Of a stretch of DNA of 64,000 nt, positions 7,777-16,459 are shown in pieces. A program made the translations under genes and the position numbers. Source of the stretch: JBBQWZ01 sp038210135 (GTDB lineage Bacteria; Acidobacteriota; Terriglobia; Bryobacterales; Bryobacteraceae). Position 1 is the stretch's first letter, and each line of letters opens with the position of its first letter. Under the pieces are notes generated by a model. The model was not told where the DNA came from. It searched no databases and saw nothing but the letters and a program-made list of their open reading frames with translations. The stretch covers positions 1 through 64,000 of the forward strand of contig JBBQWZ010000023.1 of NCBI GenBank assembly GCA_038210135.1, given 5' to 3'.

Positions 7777-7866
7777 CGCTCTGGATCGGCGTGAGAGAGA
7801 AGTCCGCTCCCTTTTCGTGCGCGCCTCGACGCTCTGGATCGGCGTGAGAGAGAAGTCCGCTCCCTT
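7768..7866. repeat. 46-bp direct repeat, two exact copies, period 53 bp
   Basis: The identical 46-mer starting GCGCCTCGACGCTCTGGATC and ending AAGTCCGCTCCCTT occurs at 7768-7813 and 7821-7866. The copies are separated by the 7-mer TTCGTGC. Two copies with a 7-bp spacer do not make a CRISPR array. The exactness implies a recent local duplication. The GCGCCTCGA start is shared with the neighbouring dispersed element. Confidence 0.9.
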
Positions 7867-7943
7867 ATGGTCGCGGTTCGGTGCTGGTGAGTAGGCGATT
7901 TTGTGGTCCCCTCACGGACGATCCGGCCTGGGCCCTGCCGGCG

Positions 7944-9908
7944 TTACATGTAGACGGGGACTTCGATGCCGAGGATTTTGAGAGTGCGTTCCAACTGCGC
8001 GCGGAAGAATTCGGTCATCCAGAGGAGGAAGGCGCGCTTCTCCGGATTTTCTTCGGAGAGCACTTCGTATGCCTCGTAGAAGCTCGAGTAGGATTGCGCG
8101 AGTTGGAATCCGTAGCGCGCCACGTGCGAGGGTTCGCCCGAAGCGATAGCGCGTTCGAGGGCGGCTCCTGCTTTCGATCCCGTCAAGAGAAACTGCCAGA
8201 GATTTTCGTCGGCCAACTGATGGCCTAGCGCCTCGCGCGTGAGCACGGCGGCGAAATCTGGCGTCGTCTCTCCCCGATCCGCGAGCTTGCGGAGAATCTT
8301 TCCCGCGCGCAGTGCAGCGTATTGCACGTAAGGACCGGTTTCGCCGACGAAGCTCAAGGCTTCCTGCATGTCGAAGGCGATCACCGAATTCCGGGTGAAC
8401 TTCAACATGAAATAGCGCAGAGCTCCGACCGCGATTTGAGTCGCGACCGTGCGGCGTTCCTGCTCGCTCGACTCGGCGTGACGCGAGGTGACTTCGACCA
8501 GCGCCTTTTCGATCAGCGAGTCGATCAGGTCGTCGGCTTTGACGCCAAGGCCCTTGCGGCCCGAAACTTCGACGTACTGCTTGCGCTTGTCCTCTTCCGA
8601 CAGTTCGATGCCCATCTCGACGCAAGTGGCCGGAGTCAGCGCGACCATCTCATAGGAAAAATGGATGCTCTTGTTGGCTTGGTCCGCATAGCCGAGCGCG
8701 CGGAGACCGGCGACGACCACGTCCTGCAAATACGACTGGCGGGAGTCGATGACGTTGAAGACCTGCGCACCGGCACCGAACTTCGGCGCGTCGCCAGAGG
8801 CCTTGTCCGTCGAAACCCAAACCTGGTGGTCATCCGGATATGTGCTCCAAAGGCGGTAGAAGAAATCCTTGCCAAGGAGGCCGAATTTCCACAGCTGATA
8901 GGCGATGTCTTTGCCGACGTAGGTGACGGTGCCGTTGGAGCGAACGATGACCTTGCTGTCGTCGGCTTCCTCTTCTTCTTCGGAGACATGATCACGGAAC
9001 GCGGACGCGGGCATGACCCAGCAGCCTTTGTTCTTGCCGTCGGTTTCGAGGTAGATCGCTTTCCGTTCCTTGAGCTGCTCGAAGGCAGTGGCCCAAAACT
9101 GCAGATGCAGGATCTCGCTTTCGCGCGGCAGGACGTCATAGACGATGCCAAGGCGGTACATGGTGGCGAGATGGCGTTTGACGATCGCGTCGGCGACGAC
9201 CTGGGCGAGTTCCGCGGTCAGGCCTTCGCCATGCTCGATGGCGTGCAGAGCGTCGCGGCGCCACTGCTGAGCTTCCTTGTTCTCGGAGTAGAAGGACGAG
9301 ATTTTCGCGTAGAGATCCCAGCACAGATAATCGAACGGCTTGCTGGGATCGTCAATCAGCTTCTGAACGTCTGCGACGGTCTTGTTCTCCAGTTTCTCGA
9401 AAGCGACGGCGACGTCGGCGACTTGCACTCCGGTGTTGTCGATGTAGTTCTGGACTTCGACGCGACGTCCACCGGCGCGGAGCATGCGGACAAAGGTGTC
9501 GCCGAGGATGGCGTTCCGGAGGTGGCCGATGTGGGCCGCCTTGTTGGGATTGATGTTGGTGTGCTCGACGATGATTTTGCCGGCGGCTTCGGTAGCGGCG
9601 CTTTCGCGGCCTTCGAGGACACCAAGGCCGTAGGCTCCCCGGTCGAAGCGGACGTTGATGAAGCCGTTACCGGCGATTTCAAATCCGGCGACGCCTTCGA
9701 TGGATCCGGCGGCGTCCACGATCTCCTGGGCGATCGCCTTTGGCGCTTTTTTCAGCGGACGGGCGAGTTGGAAGGCGACGGGAAGGGACAGCTCTCCGAA
9801 CGAAGATTGCTTGGGTTGTTCGGATAGGACCGGGACATCGCCCGCGAACTTCTCGGCAACGAGGCGCGAAAAGGCCGCCAGGATGGATTTCTCTAATAAG
9901 TGAAACAC
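7944..9908 (-). CDS. argS: Arginyl-tRNA synthetase
   Basis: The 654-aa class Ia synthetase charges tRNA-Arg with arginine using ATP. The N-terminal tRNA-recognition (Add1) domain, with FGELSLPVAFQLAR, occupies about 1-100. The Rossmann catalytic core follows, with the HIGH motif at 126-129 in NINPNKAAHIGHLRNA. In place of a classical KMSK loop there is VSGRKGLGVKADDLID, as is usual in ArgRS. The C-terminal anticodon-binding helical domain ends in RTLKILGIEVPVYM, typical for the family. The N-terminus assumes the GTG at 9908. It is divergent from the ferredoxin gene with 89 bp between the starts. At 654 aa it is longer than the ~580-aa E. coli type, as in other deep-branching groups; the extra part includes an acidic insert (SEEEEEADDS). 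Confidence 0.96.
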   Translation of the reverse strand: MFHLLEKSILAAFSRLVAEKFAGDVPVLSEQPKQSSFGELSLPVAFQLARPLKKAPKAIAQEIVDAAGSIEGVAGFEIAGNGFINVRFDRGAYGLGVLEGRESAATEAAGKIIVEHTNINPNKAAHIGHLRNAILGDTFVRMLRAGGRRVEVQNYIDNTGVQVADVAVAFEKLENKTVADVQKLIDDPSKPFDYLCWDLYAKISSFYSENKEAQQWRRDALHAIEHGEGLTAELAQVVADAIVKRHLATMYRLGIVYDVLPRESEILHLQFWATAFEQLKERKAIYLETDGKNKGCWVMPASAFRDHVSEEEEEADDSKVIVRSNGTVTYVGKDIAYQLWKFGLLGKDFFYRLWSTYPDDHQVWVSTDKASGDAPKFGAGAQVFNVIDSRQSYLQDVVVAGLRALGYADQANKSIHFSYEMVALTPATCVEMGIELSEEDKRKQYVEVSGRKGLGVKADDLIDSLIEKALVEVTSRHAESSEQERRTVATQIAVGALRYFMLKFTRNSVIAFDMQEALSFVGETGPYVQYAALRAGKILRKLADRGETTPDFAAVLTREALGHQLADENLWQFLLTGSKAGAALERAIASGEPSHVARYGFQLAQSYSSFYEAYEVLSEENPEKRAFLLWMTEFFRAQLERTLKILGIEVPVYM

Positions 9909-9997
9909 GTCCTTTTAGTATGGCAACTTCACTGTTTCAGCTACAAATGGCGCCGTTCGCTGTGAAAAAAGGGACTGCCGGAAATACGCACGTTAGA

Positions 9998-10465
9998 ATG
10001 GACGCAGTGCCTAAAGTCACGTTCATAAATCCCGACAAGACGGTCGAGTTCGAGCACGGCAAAATGCCGTACGACGAGCACGGTAAGCCCGAGTCGATCC
10101 TCGACGTGGCGATCAACTTCGGAGTGCACATCGAGCATGCCTGTGGCGGAAGCTGCGCCTGCACGACGTGCCACGTGATTATTAAATCGGGCGATGCGAA
10201 TTTGTCGGAAGCCGATGACGACGAGCTCGATCGGCTGGATATGGCTCCGGGCTTGACGCTGCATTCGCGACTGGCTTGCCAGGCCGTGATCAGCGGAGAC
10301 GTCACGGTAGAGATTCCGACTTGGAATCGCAATTACGTTAGCGAGGGTGGTGGCTCGATGAATTTGGGCAGCGCGATTCCGCCGCCGATTATTCGTACCG
10401 CCACGCCACCATCGGATCCAGCCGCGCCGCCCGCAAAGCCGGAATCCAAGCCGGAAAAATCGTAA
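9998..10465 (+). CDS. 2Fe-2S ferredoxin, adrenodoxin/Isc type, with proline-rich tail
   Basis: This 155-aa electron carrier has the C-x5-C-x2-C...C ligand set of vertebrate-type (Isc) ferredoxins: Cys49, Cys55, Cys58 and Cys94 (start at 9998), within HACGGSCACTTCH and SRLACQA. The segment DEHGKPESILDVAINFGVHI is characteristic of this branch, which serves iron-sulfur cluster assembly or P450-type reductions. A second Cys inside the loop (Cys53) is common in the family. After about residue 112 an unusual ~40-residue Gly/Pro/Ala-rich tail follows (PPSDPAAPPAKPESKPEKS). The start is either ATG 9998 or GTG 10007 (MPKVTF). The open frame upstream of 9998 is antisense to argS and not ferredoxin-like. 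No isc genes lie adjacent. Confidence 0.92.
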   Translation: MDAVPKVTFINPDKTVEFEHGKMPYDEHGKPESILDVAINFGVHIEHACGGSCACTTCHVIIKSGDANLSEADDDELDRLDMAPGLTLHSRLACQAVISGDVTVEIPTWNRNYVSEGGGSMNLGSAIPPPIIRTATPPSDPAAPPAKPESKPEKS

Positions 10466-10497
10466 TCAGTCACTACCAGCCGTTCGGCCCGTGACAT

Positions 10498-11997
10498 CTA
10501 CGGCGCTTCCGGCAATAAGAACCCGCGTTCGATCAGTTTTCTGAGAATGGCGAGATAGCCCGGTACGACCCGGGGGGCTTCGATTCCCATTTCGTCCGCC
10601 ACTTGCATCAGGAGCGAGCCCAAGGTCCGGCGGCCGTCGCAGCGCGCCAACAGGTTCGCGACGTGATCGTCTACATTGCCGACATATTTCATTCCGTCGG
10701 ATTGGCGCAGCCTCGCGCCGACGAATTGCCAGCCTTCCGGAGTGCAGTTCGCCTGCTTCATCAGTTGAAGGCCGGGGCGGATGCGGAGGCGGGCTTCGAC
10801 GAGTTGCGGATCCGGCTGGAGCAAGAAGTCGCCGAGGGCGAAAGTCTGCTCGACGATCGCCCCGGTCCAGTCATTCAGGTGCGGTAGTCCCTCGTCGATG
10901 CGGAACCAGTTTCCGCTGGGACGCGTGGTTTTGCGCATGGCGACGAGGCCGAGATGAATGGATTCGATGCGTTCGTGCTTGAAATACCGCATCCATTCGT
11001 CGTAGAGGGCGAGACCTTCGTCGGCGGTTTCCCGCTCGGTGTCGCGGACCCAATTCTGCGCATAGTTCGCAGGCTCCTGGGTGTCCATGGTCCAAACCAT
11101 CACGTCGCAGCCCGAGCCGCGGAACCAACCCGCGAGGCGGTCCTGCCAGGGTTCGTCCGTGCGCTTCACCCACTCGCAGATCATCTGGAAGTAGCCATTC
11201 TCGTTCAATAACGGCGGCGCTTCGGTGGCCAGCTTTTGCGCGAAACGGTCGCTTGAGTGTCCGCTGTCGCGATAGAGATAGCGCTGCTTGGGTCCGATGA
11301 CGAAGGGCGGATTCGCCAGGATCTGATCGAAGCGCAAATGCCGCACGGGCTCAAAGGTGTCGCCCGCGAAGAAGTGGATCTTTTCGATTCCGTTGAGATG
11401 CTGATTGAAGATTGCGAAGTCGATGGCGCGCCGATTCTTGTCGACAGCGTACACGGTATCGGCGTAAGGCGCGGCGCGAAACGCAAGGATGCCGCCCCCA
11501 GTACCGAGGTCAAGAAGAGTCCCGGCTTGGCGGTGGATGGCGAAGTTCAGCATGTCGGCGGAACTTCGCGTGAGGCCCATTACGAGATCGGAAAAGGCGC
11601 CGGAATCGATCTTCCACGGCTGATCACAGGCGATCAGCAATTCCTCGAACGGCATGATCACGAGGGCGCCGGTAACGAATCCGTTCTCCACCGACAGGAC
11701 GCCCAGGCTCGCGACTTCTTCGACCGTCATAGGGTGAAGCGCCTGTGCGGCGAGGGATTCTCGAACCGGATGGCCGAGGATAAAAATTCGGATCAGGGTG
11801 TTGAGAGTGGTTTCCTGCGACGTCTGCCAGAGTAAGCGCGGAAGGTTCTTGGACTTGAGCGACGGAGTCTCGATGGAGCCGAGCGTCTCGATGATCGCGA
11901 CGTCTTCATAGCCGCCATGGTTGAGCACTTCGCGAAACCGGCGGATTTTCCCTGGATCATCGAATTGAATGTCGATGTGTTGGCCGATTGTGAGCAT
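10498..11997 (-). CDS. Class I SAM-dependent methyltransferase with NPPF motif
   Basis: The 499-aa protein has an N-terminal domain of about 150 aa, then a Rossmann methyltransferase core with motif I LDLGTGGG (162-169), the acidic motif II VYAVDKN (182-188), and NPPF (229-232). NPPF/NPPY is the catalytic motif of enzymes that methylate exocyclic or amide nitrogens (rRNA G/A bases or Gln). The layout (N-terminal domain, core, about 200-aa C-terminal extension) resembles RlmG/RsmC or HemK relatives, but I cannot assign a substrate. The ATG at 11997 has a strong AGGAGG eight bases upstream. The next gene upstream on the same strand, the META lipoprotein, ends 27 bp before this start, so the two may be co-transcribed. 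Confidence 0.85.
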   Translation of the reverse strand: MLTIGQHIDIQFDDPGKIRRFREVLNHGGYEDVAIIETLGSIETPSLKSKNLPRLLWQTSQETTLNTLIRIFILGHPVRESLAAQALHPMTVEEVASLGVLSVENGFVTGALVIMPFEELLIACDQPWKIDSGAFSDLVMGLTRSSADMLNFAIHRQAGTLLDLGTGGGILAFRAAPYADTVYAVDKNRRAIDFAIFNQHLNGIEKIHFFAGDTFEPVRHLRFDQILANPPFVIGPKQRYLYRDSGHSSDRFAQKLATEAPPLLNENGYFQMICEWVKRTDEPWQDRLAGWFRGSGCDVMVWTMDTQEPANYAQNWVRDTERETADEGLALYDEWMRYFKHERIESIHLGLVAMRKTTRPSGNWFRIDEGLPHLNDWTGAIVEQTFALGDFLLQPDPQLVEARLRIRPGLQLMKQANCTPEGWQFVGARLRQSDGMKYVGNVDDHVANLLARCDGRRTLGSLLMQVADEMGIEAPRVVPGYLAILRKLIERGFLLPEAP

Positions 11998-12024
11998 AGC
12001 CGAAGCCTCCTGGCGTGTCCGCGA

Positions 12025-12474
12025 TTACTGTTGCACAAAGCGGAGCGGCTTGTCAGTTGCCTTGCTAAAGATCGACAGGGCGCGGTCCTTAATTTCCCAG
12101 CGCTCGGCCGACTGCAGCAATTGGAGGTAGCGGTTCTCCTGCGCGGAAACATCCGCTGCGCAGGCCATTTTCGTACTGGCCAGCCGACTGAAGTGAAGCG
12201 TCGAGGCGGCGATTTTTGCTTTGCCGGAAAACTTGTTGCAGGATAAGTTTCCGGATACCCGACTGTCGGGCTTGCCGGTATCGAGAAAATCGAGGCTGGC
12301 CCTGGAACCGGCGATGACTGGTGCGCCTGCGATCTCCGAGAGCTTCCAGGCGGGTCCCGTGATTTCGAGAACCGGTCGCAGCGTATCCGGAACCGGCACC
12401 GACGGCTCCAGACGATGGCATGCCGATAGGGCAAGTAGTGCGCTGGCGAGGACGGCGGAGATTGCGAGTCGCAT
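12025..12474 (-). CDS. META-domain lipoprotein (HslJ-like)
   Basis: The 149-aa protein begins with a lipoprotein signal peptide, MRLAISAVLASALLALSAC, with lipobox LSAC and lipid-accepting Cys19. The mature part has the META-domain pattern: W-x-L-x-x-I-x-G (WKLSEIAG), LDFLDTGKPDSRVSG, a GxxxCNxFxG element (GNLSCNKFSG) and TKMACA. Related domains occur in HslJ, a heat-inducible outer-membrane lipoprotein linked to novobiocin resistance, and in the Leishmania META proteins. The biochemical role is unknown. It lies directly upstream of the methyltransferase gene on the same strand and divergent from tdh (98 bp between starts). Confidence 0.87.
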   Translation of the reverse strand: MRLAISAVLASALLALSACHRLEPSVPVPDTLRPVLEITGPAWKLSEIAGAPVIAGSRASLDFLDTGKPDSRVSGNLSCNKFSGKAKIAASTLHFSRLASTKMACAADVSAQENRYLQLLQSAERWEIKDRALSIFSKATDKPLRFVQQ

Positions 12475-12572
12475 GGTCCTATTCTTGCAACCTTCGCAGC
12501 TTCTTCGAAAGAAGGGGCAGTCCCACGGTGCCGTAGCGAAGCGGCGGTCGCCGAGGGATATAGTGAAAAGAC

Positions 12573-13601
12573 ATGAAAGCCCTCGTCAAGAGCAAGGCCG
12601 AGCGAGGCCTATGGCTCGAAGATCTACCTGAGCCCGCGTACGGCATCAACGACGTTCTGATCAAAGTCCTCAAAACCGGTATTTGCGGTACCGATCTGCA
12701 TATTTACGAATGGGATGATTGGGCCAAATCGACCATCCCGGTGCCGATGGCGATCGGCCACGAATTCGTGGGCGAGGTCGCTGCGGTCGGCTCAAACGTT
12801 ACGGAATTCAAGACCGGCATGGTGGTGAGCGGCGAAGGCCACGTCATCTGCGGTCACTGCCGGAACTGCCTGGCGGGGCGCCGTCATCTTTGCGCCCACA
12901 CGCTGGGACTGGGCGTCAACCGGCAAGGGTGCTTTGCCGAATTCGTCGTGCTTCCGATGAGCAACGTGTGGCGTCATCACGCGGGCGTATCGCTTGACGT
13001 GGCGTCCATTTTCGATCCGTTCGGGAATGCGGTGCATACCGCGCTTTCCTTCGACATCCTCGGCGAGGACGTTTTGATTACGGGCGCGGGTCCGATCGGA
13101 TTGATGGCGGCGGCGGTCGCGCGCCATGCCGGGGCCCGCCACGTTGTGATTACCGATCTGAATCCAGCGCGGCTGGCGTTGGCGAAGAAGCTGGGGGCTA
13201 CGCTCGCCGTCAATCCGAAAGAGATGAGCCTGGGCGACGTGCAGAAGCAGCTGGGCATGACCGAGGGCTTCGACGTTGGGCTCGAGATGTCGGGAAGTCC
13301 GGCGGCGTTCCGCGACATGATTGCGAATATGGCGCACGGCGCGAAGATCGCGATGTTGGGAATTCCCAGCCAGGAAATGTCGATCGACTGGCGGCAGGTG
13401 ATTTTCAAGATGTTGACCATCAAAGGAATCTACGGCCGCGAAATGTACGAGACCTGGTACAAGATGACAGTGATGCTCGAATCCGGCCTGGATATTTCGC
13501 CGGTGATCACGCACCATATGTCATATCGCGATTTCGAGGACGGCTTTGCGGCCATGAAATCGGCGGACTGCGGCAAAGTGATCATGGATTGGAGCCACTG
13601 A
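12573..13601 (+). CDS. tdh: L-threonine 3-dehydrogenase
   Basis: The 342-aa zinc-dependent medium-chain dehydrogenase oxidises L-threonine with NAD+ to 2-amino-3-oxobutanoate. Catalytic zinc ligands are visible as Cys38 (GICGTD) and His63-Glu64 (GHE). The structural zinc site is Cys93, Cys96, Cys99 and Cys107. The NAD-binding turn is GAGPIGLMAAAVARHAGA, followed by VVITDLN for coenzyme specificity. The C-terminus MKSADCGKVIMDW is typical of Tdh, and the length equals E. coli Tdh (341 aa). The stop overlaps the start of kbl (TGATG at 13599-13603), so the two are translationally coupled. The unstable product is passed to Kbl, giving glycine and acetyl-CoA. Confidence 0.97.
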   Translation: MKALVKSKAERGLWLEDLPEPAYGINDVLIKVLKTGICGTDLHIYEWDDWAKSTIPVPMAIGHEFVGEVAAVGSNVTEFKTGMVVSGEGHVICGHCRNCLAGRRHLCAHTLGLGVNRQGCFAEFVVLPMSNVWRHHAGVSLDVASIFDPFGNAVHTALSFDILGEDVLITGAGPIGLMAAAVARHAGARHVVITDLNPARLALAKKLGATLAVNPKEMSLGDVQKQLGMTEGFDVGLEMSGSPAAFRDMIANMAHGAKIAMLGIPSQEMSIDWRQVIFKMLTIKGIYGREMYETWYKMTVMLESGLDISPVITHHMSYRDFEDGFAAMKSADCGKVIMDWSH

Positions 13602-14785
13602 TGTACGGCGAATTCCAACAGCATTTGCAGTCGCGGCTGAATGAGATCCGGCAGGCGGGTCTGTTCAAGGAAGAGCGCGTCATCGATTCCCCGCAGCAGG
13701 CGCATATTCAATCCGGCGCTCCGGTCCTGAACATGTGCGCGAACAACTATCTGGGTCTCGCGAACCATCCGGCGGTGGTTAAGGCGGCGCGGGAATCGCT
13801 GGACCGGTGGGGTTACGGGCTCGCGTCTGTGCGGTTCATTTGCGGCACGCAGACGATCCACAAAGAGCTGGAGTCTGCGATCAGCAAGTTTCTCGGCGTG
13901 GACGATACGATTCTATACGGATCGTGTTTCGATGCGAACGGCGGCTTGTTCGAGACGCTTCTGGACGCCGAGGATGCGATTGTTTCGGACGAGCTGAATC
14001 ACGCGAGCATCATTGATGGGATCCGGCTTTCGAAAGCGCAGCGGTATCGCTACAAGAACGGCGATATGGCCGATCTCGAAGCGAAACTGCTCGAGGCCAA
14101 GGCTGCGAACGCGCGGCATATTCTGATTTCGACCGATGGCGTGTTCTCGATGGACGGCTACATCGCGAAGCTTGCGGAGATTTGCGATCTCGCGGAAAAG
14201 CACGGCGCGCTGGTGATGGTGGACGACTCGCACGCGGTCGGATTTATGGGCAAGCATGGCCGCGGCACGCCGGAGTTCTGTGGCGTCGAGGGCCGGATCG
14301 ACATCATTACCGGTACCCTCGGAAAGGCGCTGGGCGGGGCGAGCGGCGGCTACACGAGCGGGCGGAAGGAGATCATCCAGCTGCTTCGCCAGCGTTCGCG
14401 TCCTTATCTATTTTCGAATTCGGTGGCGCCGCCGATCGTGGCGGCATCGCTGAAGGTTTTGGAGTTGCTGGCGGAGTCCGGGGAGTTGCGGGAACGGTTG
14501 ATGGTCAATACGCGATTCTTCCGCGAGGAGATCGCCAAGACCGGCTACACGGTGCTCGCTGGTGAGCATCCGATTGTGCCTGTCATGATTGGCGACGCGG
14601 CGCTGGCGGCGAAAATCGCGAACGCCATGCTAGCGAAAGGCGTGTACGTGGTGGGCTTCTCTTTCCCGGTGGTACCGCAAGGCAAGGCGCGAATCCGGAC
14701 CCAGATTTCGGCGGGGCATACGCGGCAAGATCTGGAATTCGCGATCGCGAAGTTTGCGGAGGTCCGCAAGGATTTGGCGCTGTAG
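13601..14785 (+). CDS. kbl: Glycine C-acetyltransferase (2-amino-3-ketobutyrate CoA ligase)
   Basis: The 394-aa PLP-dependent enzyme of the alpha-oxoamine synthase family cleaves 2-amino-3-oxobutanoate with CoA to glycine and acetyl-CoA. The PLP-binding Lys242 lies in TGTLGKALGGASGGY. Other hallmarks are NNYLGLANHP, DELNHASIIDG, STDGVFSMDGYIAKL and VDDSHAVGFMG. The length fits E. coli Kbl (398 aa). Its ATG shares a base with the tdh stop, making a two-gene threonine-degradation operon. The downstream gap to the convergent speE-like gene carries two copies of a CAGGCCGGAGGCC-type repeat. Confidence 0.97.
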   Translation: MYGEFQQHLQSRLNEIRQAGLFKEERVIDSPQQAHIQSGAPVLNMCANNYLGLANHPAVVKAARESLDRWGYGLASVRFICGTQTIHKELESAISKFLGVDDTILYGSCFDANGGLFETLLDAEDAIVSDELNHASIIDGIRLSKAQRYRYKNGDMADLEAKLLEAKAANARHILISTDGVFSMDGYIAKLAEICDLAEKHGALVMVDDSHAVGFMGKHGRGTPEFCGVEGRIDIITGTLGKALGGASGGYTSGRKEIIQLLRQRSRPYLFSNSVAPPIVAASLKVLELLAESGELRERLMVNTRFFREEIAKTGYTVLAGEHPIVPVMIGDAALAAKIANAMLAKGVYVVGFSFPVVPQGKARIRTQISAGHTRQDLEFAIAKFAEVRKDLAL

Positions 14786-14810
14786 ACGTCCTGACCGAAG
14801 TTTGAATTGG

Positions 14811-14871
14811 ACAGGCCGGGAGGTCTCTGCCACTTTTGTCAAGCATTCACAGGCCGGAGGCCTATGCCACC
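14811..14871. repeat. Two copies of a CAGGCCGGAGGCC-type intergenic element
   Basis: ACAGGCCGGGAGGTCTCTGCCAC (about 14812-14834) and CACAGGCCGGAGGCCTATGCCACC (about 14849-14872) are imperfect copies of one element. A third copy, GCACAGGCCGGAGGCCGATACCAC, lies at about 16461-16484. The core AGGCC-GGA-GGCCT can fold as a hairpin. It sits between convergent genes here and within the polyamine cluster at the third site, so it behaves like a REP element. It may also act as a weak terminator, but lacks a U-tract. Confidence 0.72.
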
Positions 14872-14882
14872 TTACTTCACGG

Positions 14883-16385
14883 TTAGCGGGCGATTTCTTT
14901 CCACTCTTGTTCGTAATAGCGAACCAGGATCTGGTCGTTCAGGCGGTTGGGCTTGACGTCGATCGGACGCATGTCGATGGGGAACGTGAACAGCTCCGGG
15001 ATGTTGGCGACGGCCAGATAGCGGAGTCCACTCGGAAGCGATGTTGGCGGCTCCCAGTTGCTGTTAGGTCCAAAAAGCACAAAGCCCCATTCGCCGAACG
15101 ATGGCACGTAGACGTGATACGGCCAGGTCTTCAGGTGCGCCGTCTTCAACGTTTCGTTGATGCACCAATACGATTGGCGCGCGAAAAGCGGCGAGGTGCT
15201 TTGGACGACGGCGAGCCCGGCGGCGGCCATGTGTTTTTGCAGCAAGCGGTAAAAAGCGGTGGTGTACAGCTTCCCCAGCGAGAAGTTGGTGGGATCCGGA
15301 AAATCGATGACGACGAAATCCCACATGCCGGGATTCTTGTCGAGCCAGACGAAAGCGTCGGCGTTGATGACTTTGACGCGGGGATTTGAAAACGAATGGC
15401 TGTTGAGTTTCGAAAGCAGCGGGTGGGTTTTGAAGAGCTGCGTCATTTCCGGATCGAGATCGATGAGGGTGATGGTTTCGACGCCGGGGTATTTCAGAAT
15501 CTCGCGCACGGCAAGGCCGTCGCCTCCACCTAGAACAAGGACATTTCTGGCGTGTGGAAGCGCGGCGAGTCCGGGATGGACCAGCGCCTCGTGATAGCGG
15601 TATTCATCGCGCGAACTGAACTGCAAATGACTGCTTAAGAAGAGGCGGATGTCGTCCTTCCAATGGGTGACGGCGATGCGCTGGTACTTGGTCTGGCGCG
15701 CGAGAATCACTTCGTCGGCGTAGAGCGACGCGTCGGCCGCGTTGGTAATCCAGTCGGCGGAAACCATCCCGGCGCCGAGGGCGAGGATGACGATCAAGGC
15801 GCTGATCCGCAGCCAGACTCCGCCGTTGGGAAGCTCGTTCTTAAAGAGGAAAGTGGTCCAGAGGGCGACGCCGGCGTTGACGAGTCCGAAGAGCAGGGCG
15901 GCACGGACGAGACCCAGCTTCGGGACCAGGATGATGGGGAAGGCGAGCGAAGCTCCGAGGGCTCCGAGGTAATCGAAGGTCAGGACGTGCGAGACGAGGT
16001 CGCGAAATTCGAAGCGGCCTTTGAGGATCCGCATGAGGAGCGGGATCTCGAGACCCACCAGGATTCCGACGATGATGACGACGGCGTAGAGAGCGAAATG
16101 GAAGGCTCCGCCATAAGAGAAGGCGAGGAAGAGCAGGGAAGAGGAGAATCCGCCGACGAGTCCGACCATCAATTCGATCGTGATGAAACGGGCCACGAGT
16201 CCACGATTCAGGAAACGGGACAACCAGCTTCCGATGCCCATGGCGAACAGATAGCTTCCGATAACGGTGGAGAATTGCAGGATGCTGTCGCCGAGCAGAT
16301 AGCTGGCGAGGGTTCCCGCGATGAGCTCGTAGATGAGTCCGCAGGCGGCGATCAGGAATACGGAGAGGAAGAGGACTAATGACAA
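14883..16385 (-). CDS. Membrane-embedded polyamine aminopropyltransferase (spermidine synthase-like)
   Basis: The 500-aa protein has seven or so hydrophobic helices in residues 1-210, then a spermidine-synthase domain. The latter has the SAM-type binding loop VLVLGGGDGLAVREI (GGGDG at 286-290), the acidic LIDLDPEM, and VVIDFPDPTN, in which Asp361 takes the catalytic position of the (D/E)xxDP motif. The soluble part would transfer an aminopropyl group from decarboxylated SAM to putrescine or another amine at the membrane. The SpeD encoded in the same cluster supplies the decarboxylated SAM. The start is a TTG at 16385 without a good Shine-Dalgarno; no better Met precedes the first helix. A 103-bp gap with a strong GC hairpin separates it from the upstream DUF350 gene, so its expression may be attenuated relative to the rest. 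Confidence 0.9.
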   Translation of the reverse strand: MSLVLFLSVFLIAACGLIYELIAGTLASYLLGDSILQFSTVIGSYLFAMGIGSWLSRFLNRGLVARFITIELMVGLVGGFSSSLLFLAFSYGGAFHFALYAVVIIVGILVGLEIPLLMRILKGRFEFRDLVSHVLTFDYLGALGASLAFPIILVPKLGLVRAALLFGLVNAGVALWTTFLFKNELPNGGVWLRISALIVILALGAGMVSADWITNAADASLYADEVILARQTKYQRIAVTHWKDDIRLFLSSHLQFSSRDEYRYHEALVHPGLAALPHARNVLVLGGGDGLAVREILKYPGVETITLIDLDPEMTQLFKTHPLLSKLNSHSFSNPRVKVINADAFVWLDKNPGMWDFVVIDFPDPTNFSLGKLYTTAFYRLLQKHMAAAGLAVVQSTSPLFARQSYWCINETLKTAHLKTWPYHVYVPSFGEWGFVLFGPNSNWEPPTSLPSGLRYLAVANIPELFTFPIDMRPIDVKPNRLNDQILVRYYEQEWKEIAR

Positions 16386-16423
16386 GGTAAGTTCTGAGTC
16401 GAGGCATCCCCATAGGTGATGCG

Positions 16424-16446
16424 GCGCGCGCCTCGATGGCGCGCGC
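16424..16446. terminator. GC-rich perfect hairpin between DUF350 and speE-like genes
   Basis: GCGCGCGCC-TCGAT-GGCGCGCGC forms a perfect 9-bp stem with a 5-nt loop. No U-run follows on the minus strand, the direction of transcription here, so it is not a classical intrinsic terminator. It could attenuate transcription or protect the 3' end of the upstream message. Confidence 0.4.
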
Positions 16447-16459
16447 GGTAAAAATTAGC

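Larger units (their letters stand above)
7635..7943. other. Repeat-bearing intergenic region between argS and the permease gene
   Basis: This 309-bp gap has no plausible gene. It contains a copy of a dispersed GCACTTACTGCGC element (7734-7776) and a two-copy 46-bp direct repeat (7768-7866), each annotated separately. The 7635-7733 part must hold the permease promoter; no clear consensus boxes are visible. Confidence 0.7.

Noticed and set aside
7768..7866. CRISPR array
   Set aside because: Only two repeat copies with a 7-bp spacer and no cas genes in the window.
8322..9827. Long plus-strand open frame (501 codons) opposite argS
   Set aside because: It lies wholly antisense to a well-supported arginyl-tRNA synthetase, has the Val/Asp/Glu-biased composition of a mirrored GC-rich gene and shows no domain.
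13601..13603. Frameshift or error at the tdh-kbl junction
   Set aside because: The TGATG overlap is a common coupled stop-start, and both proteins are full length.
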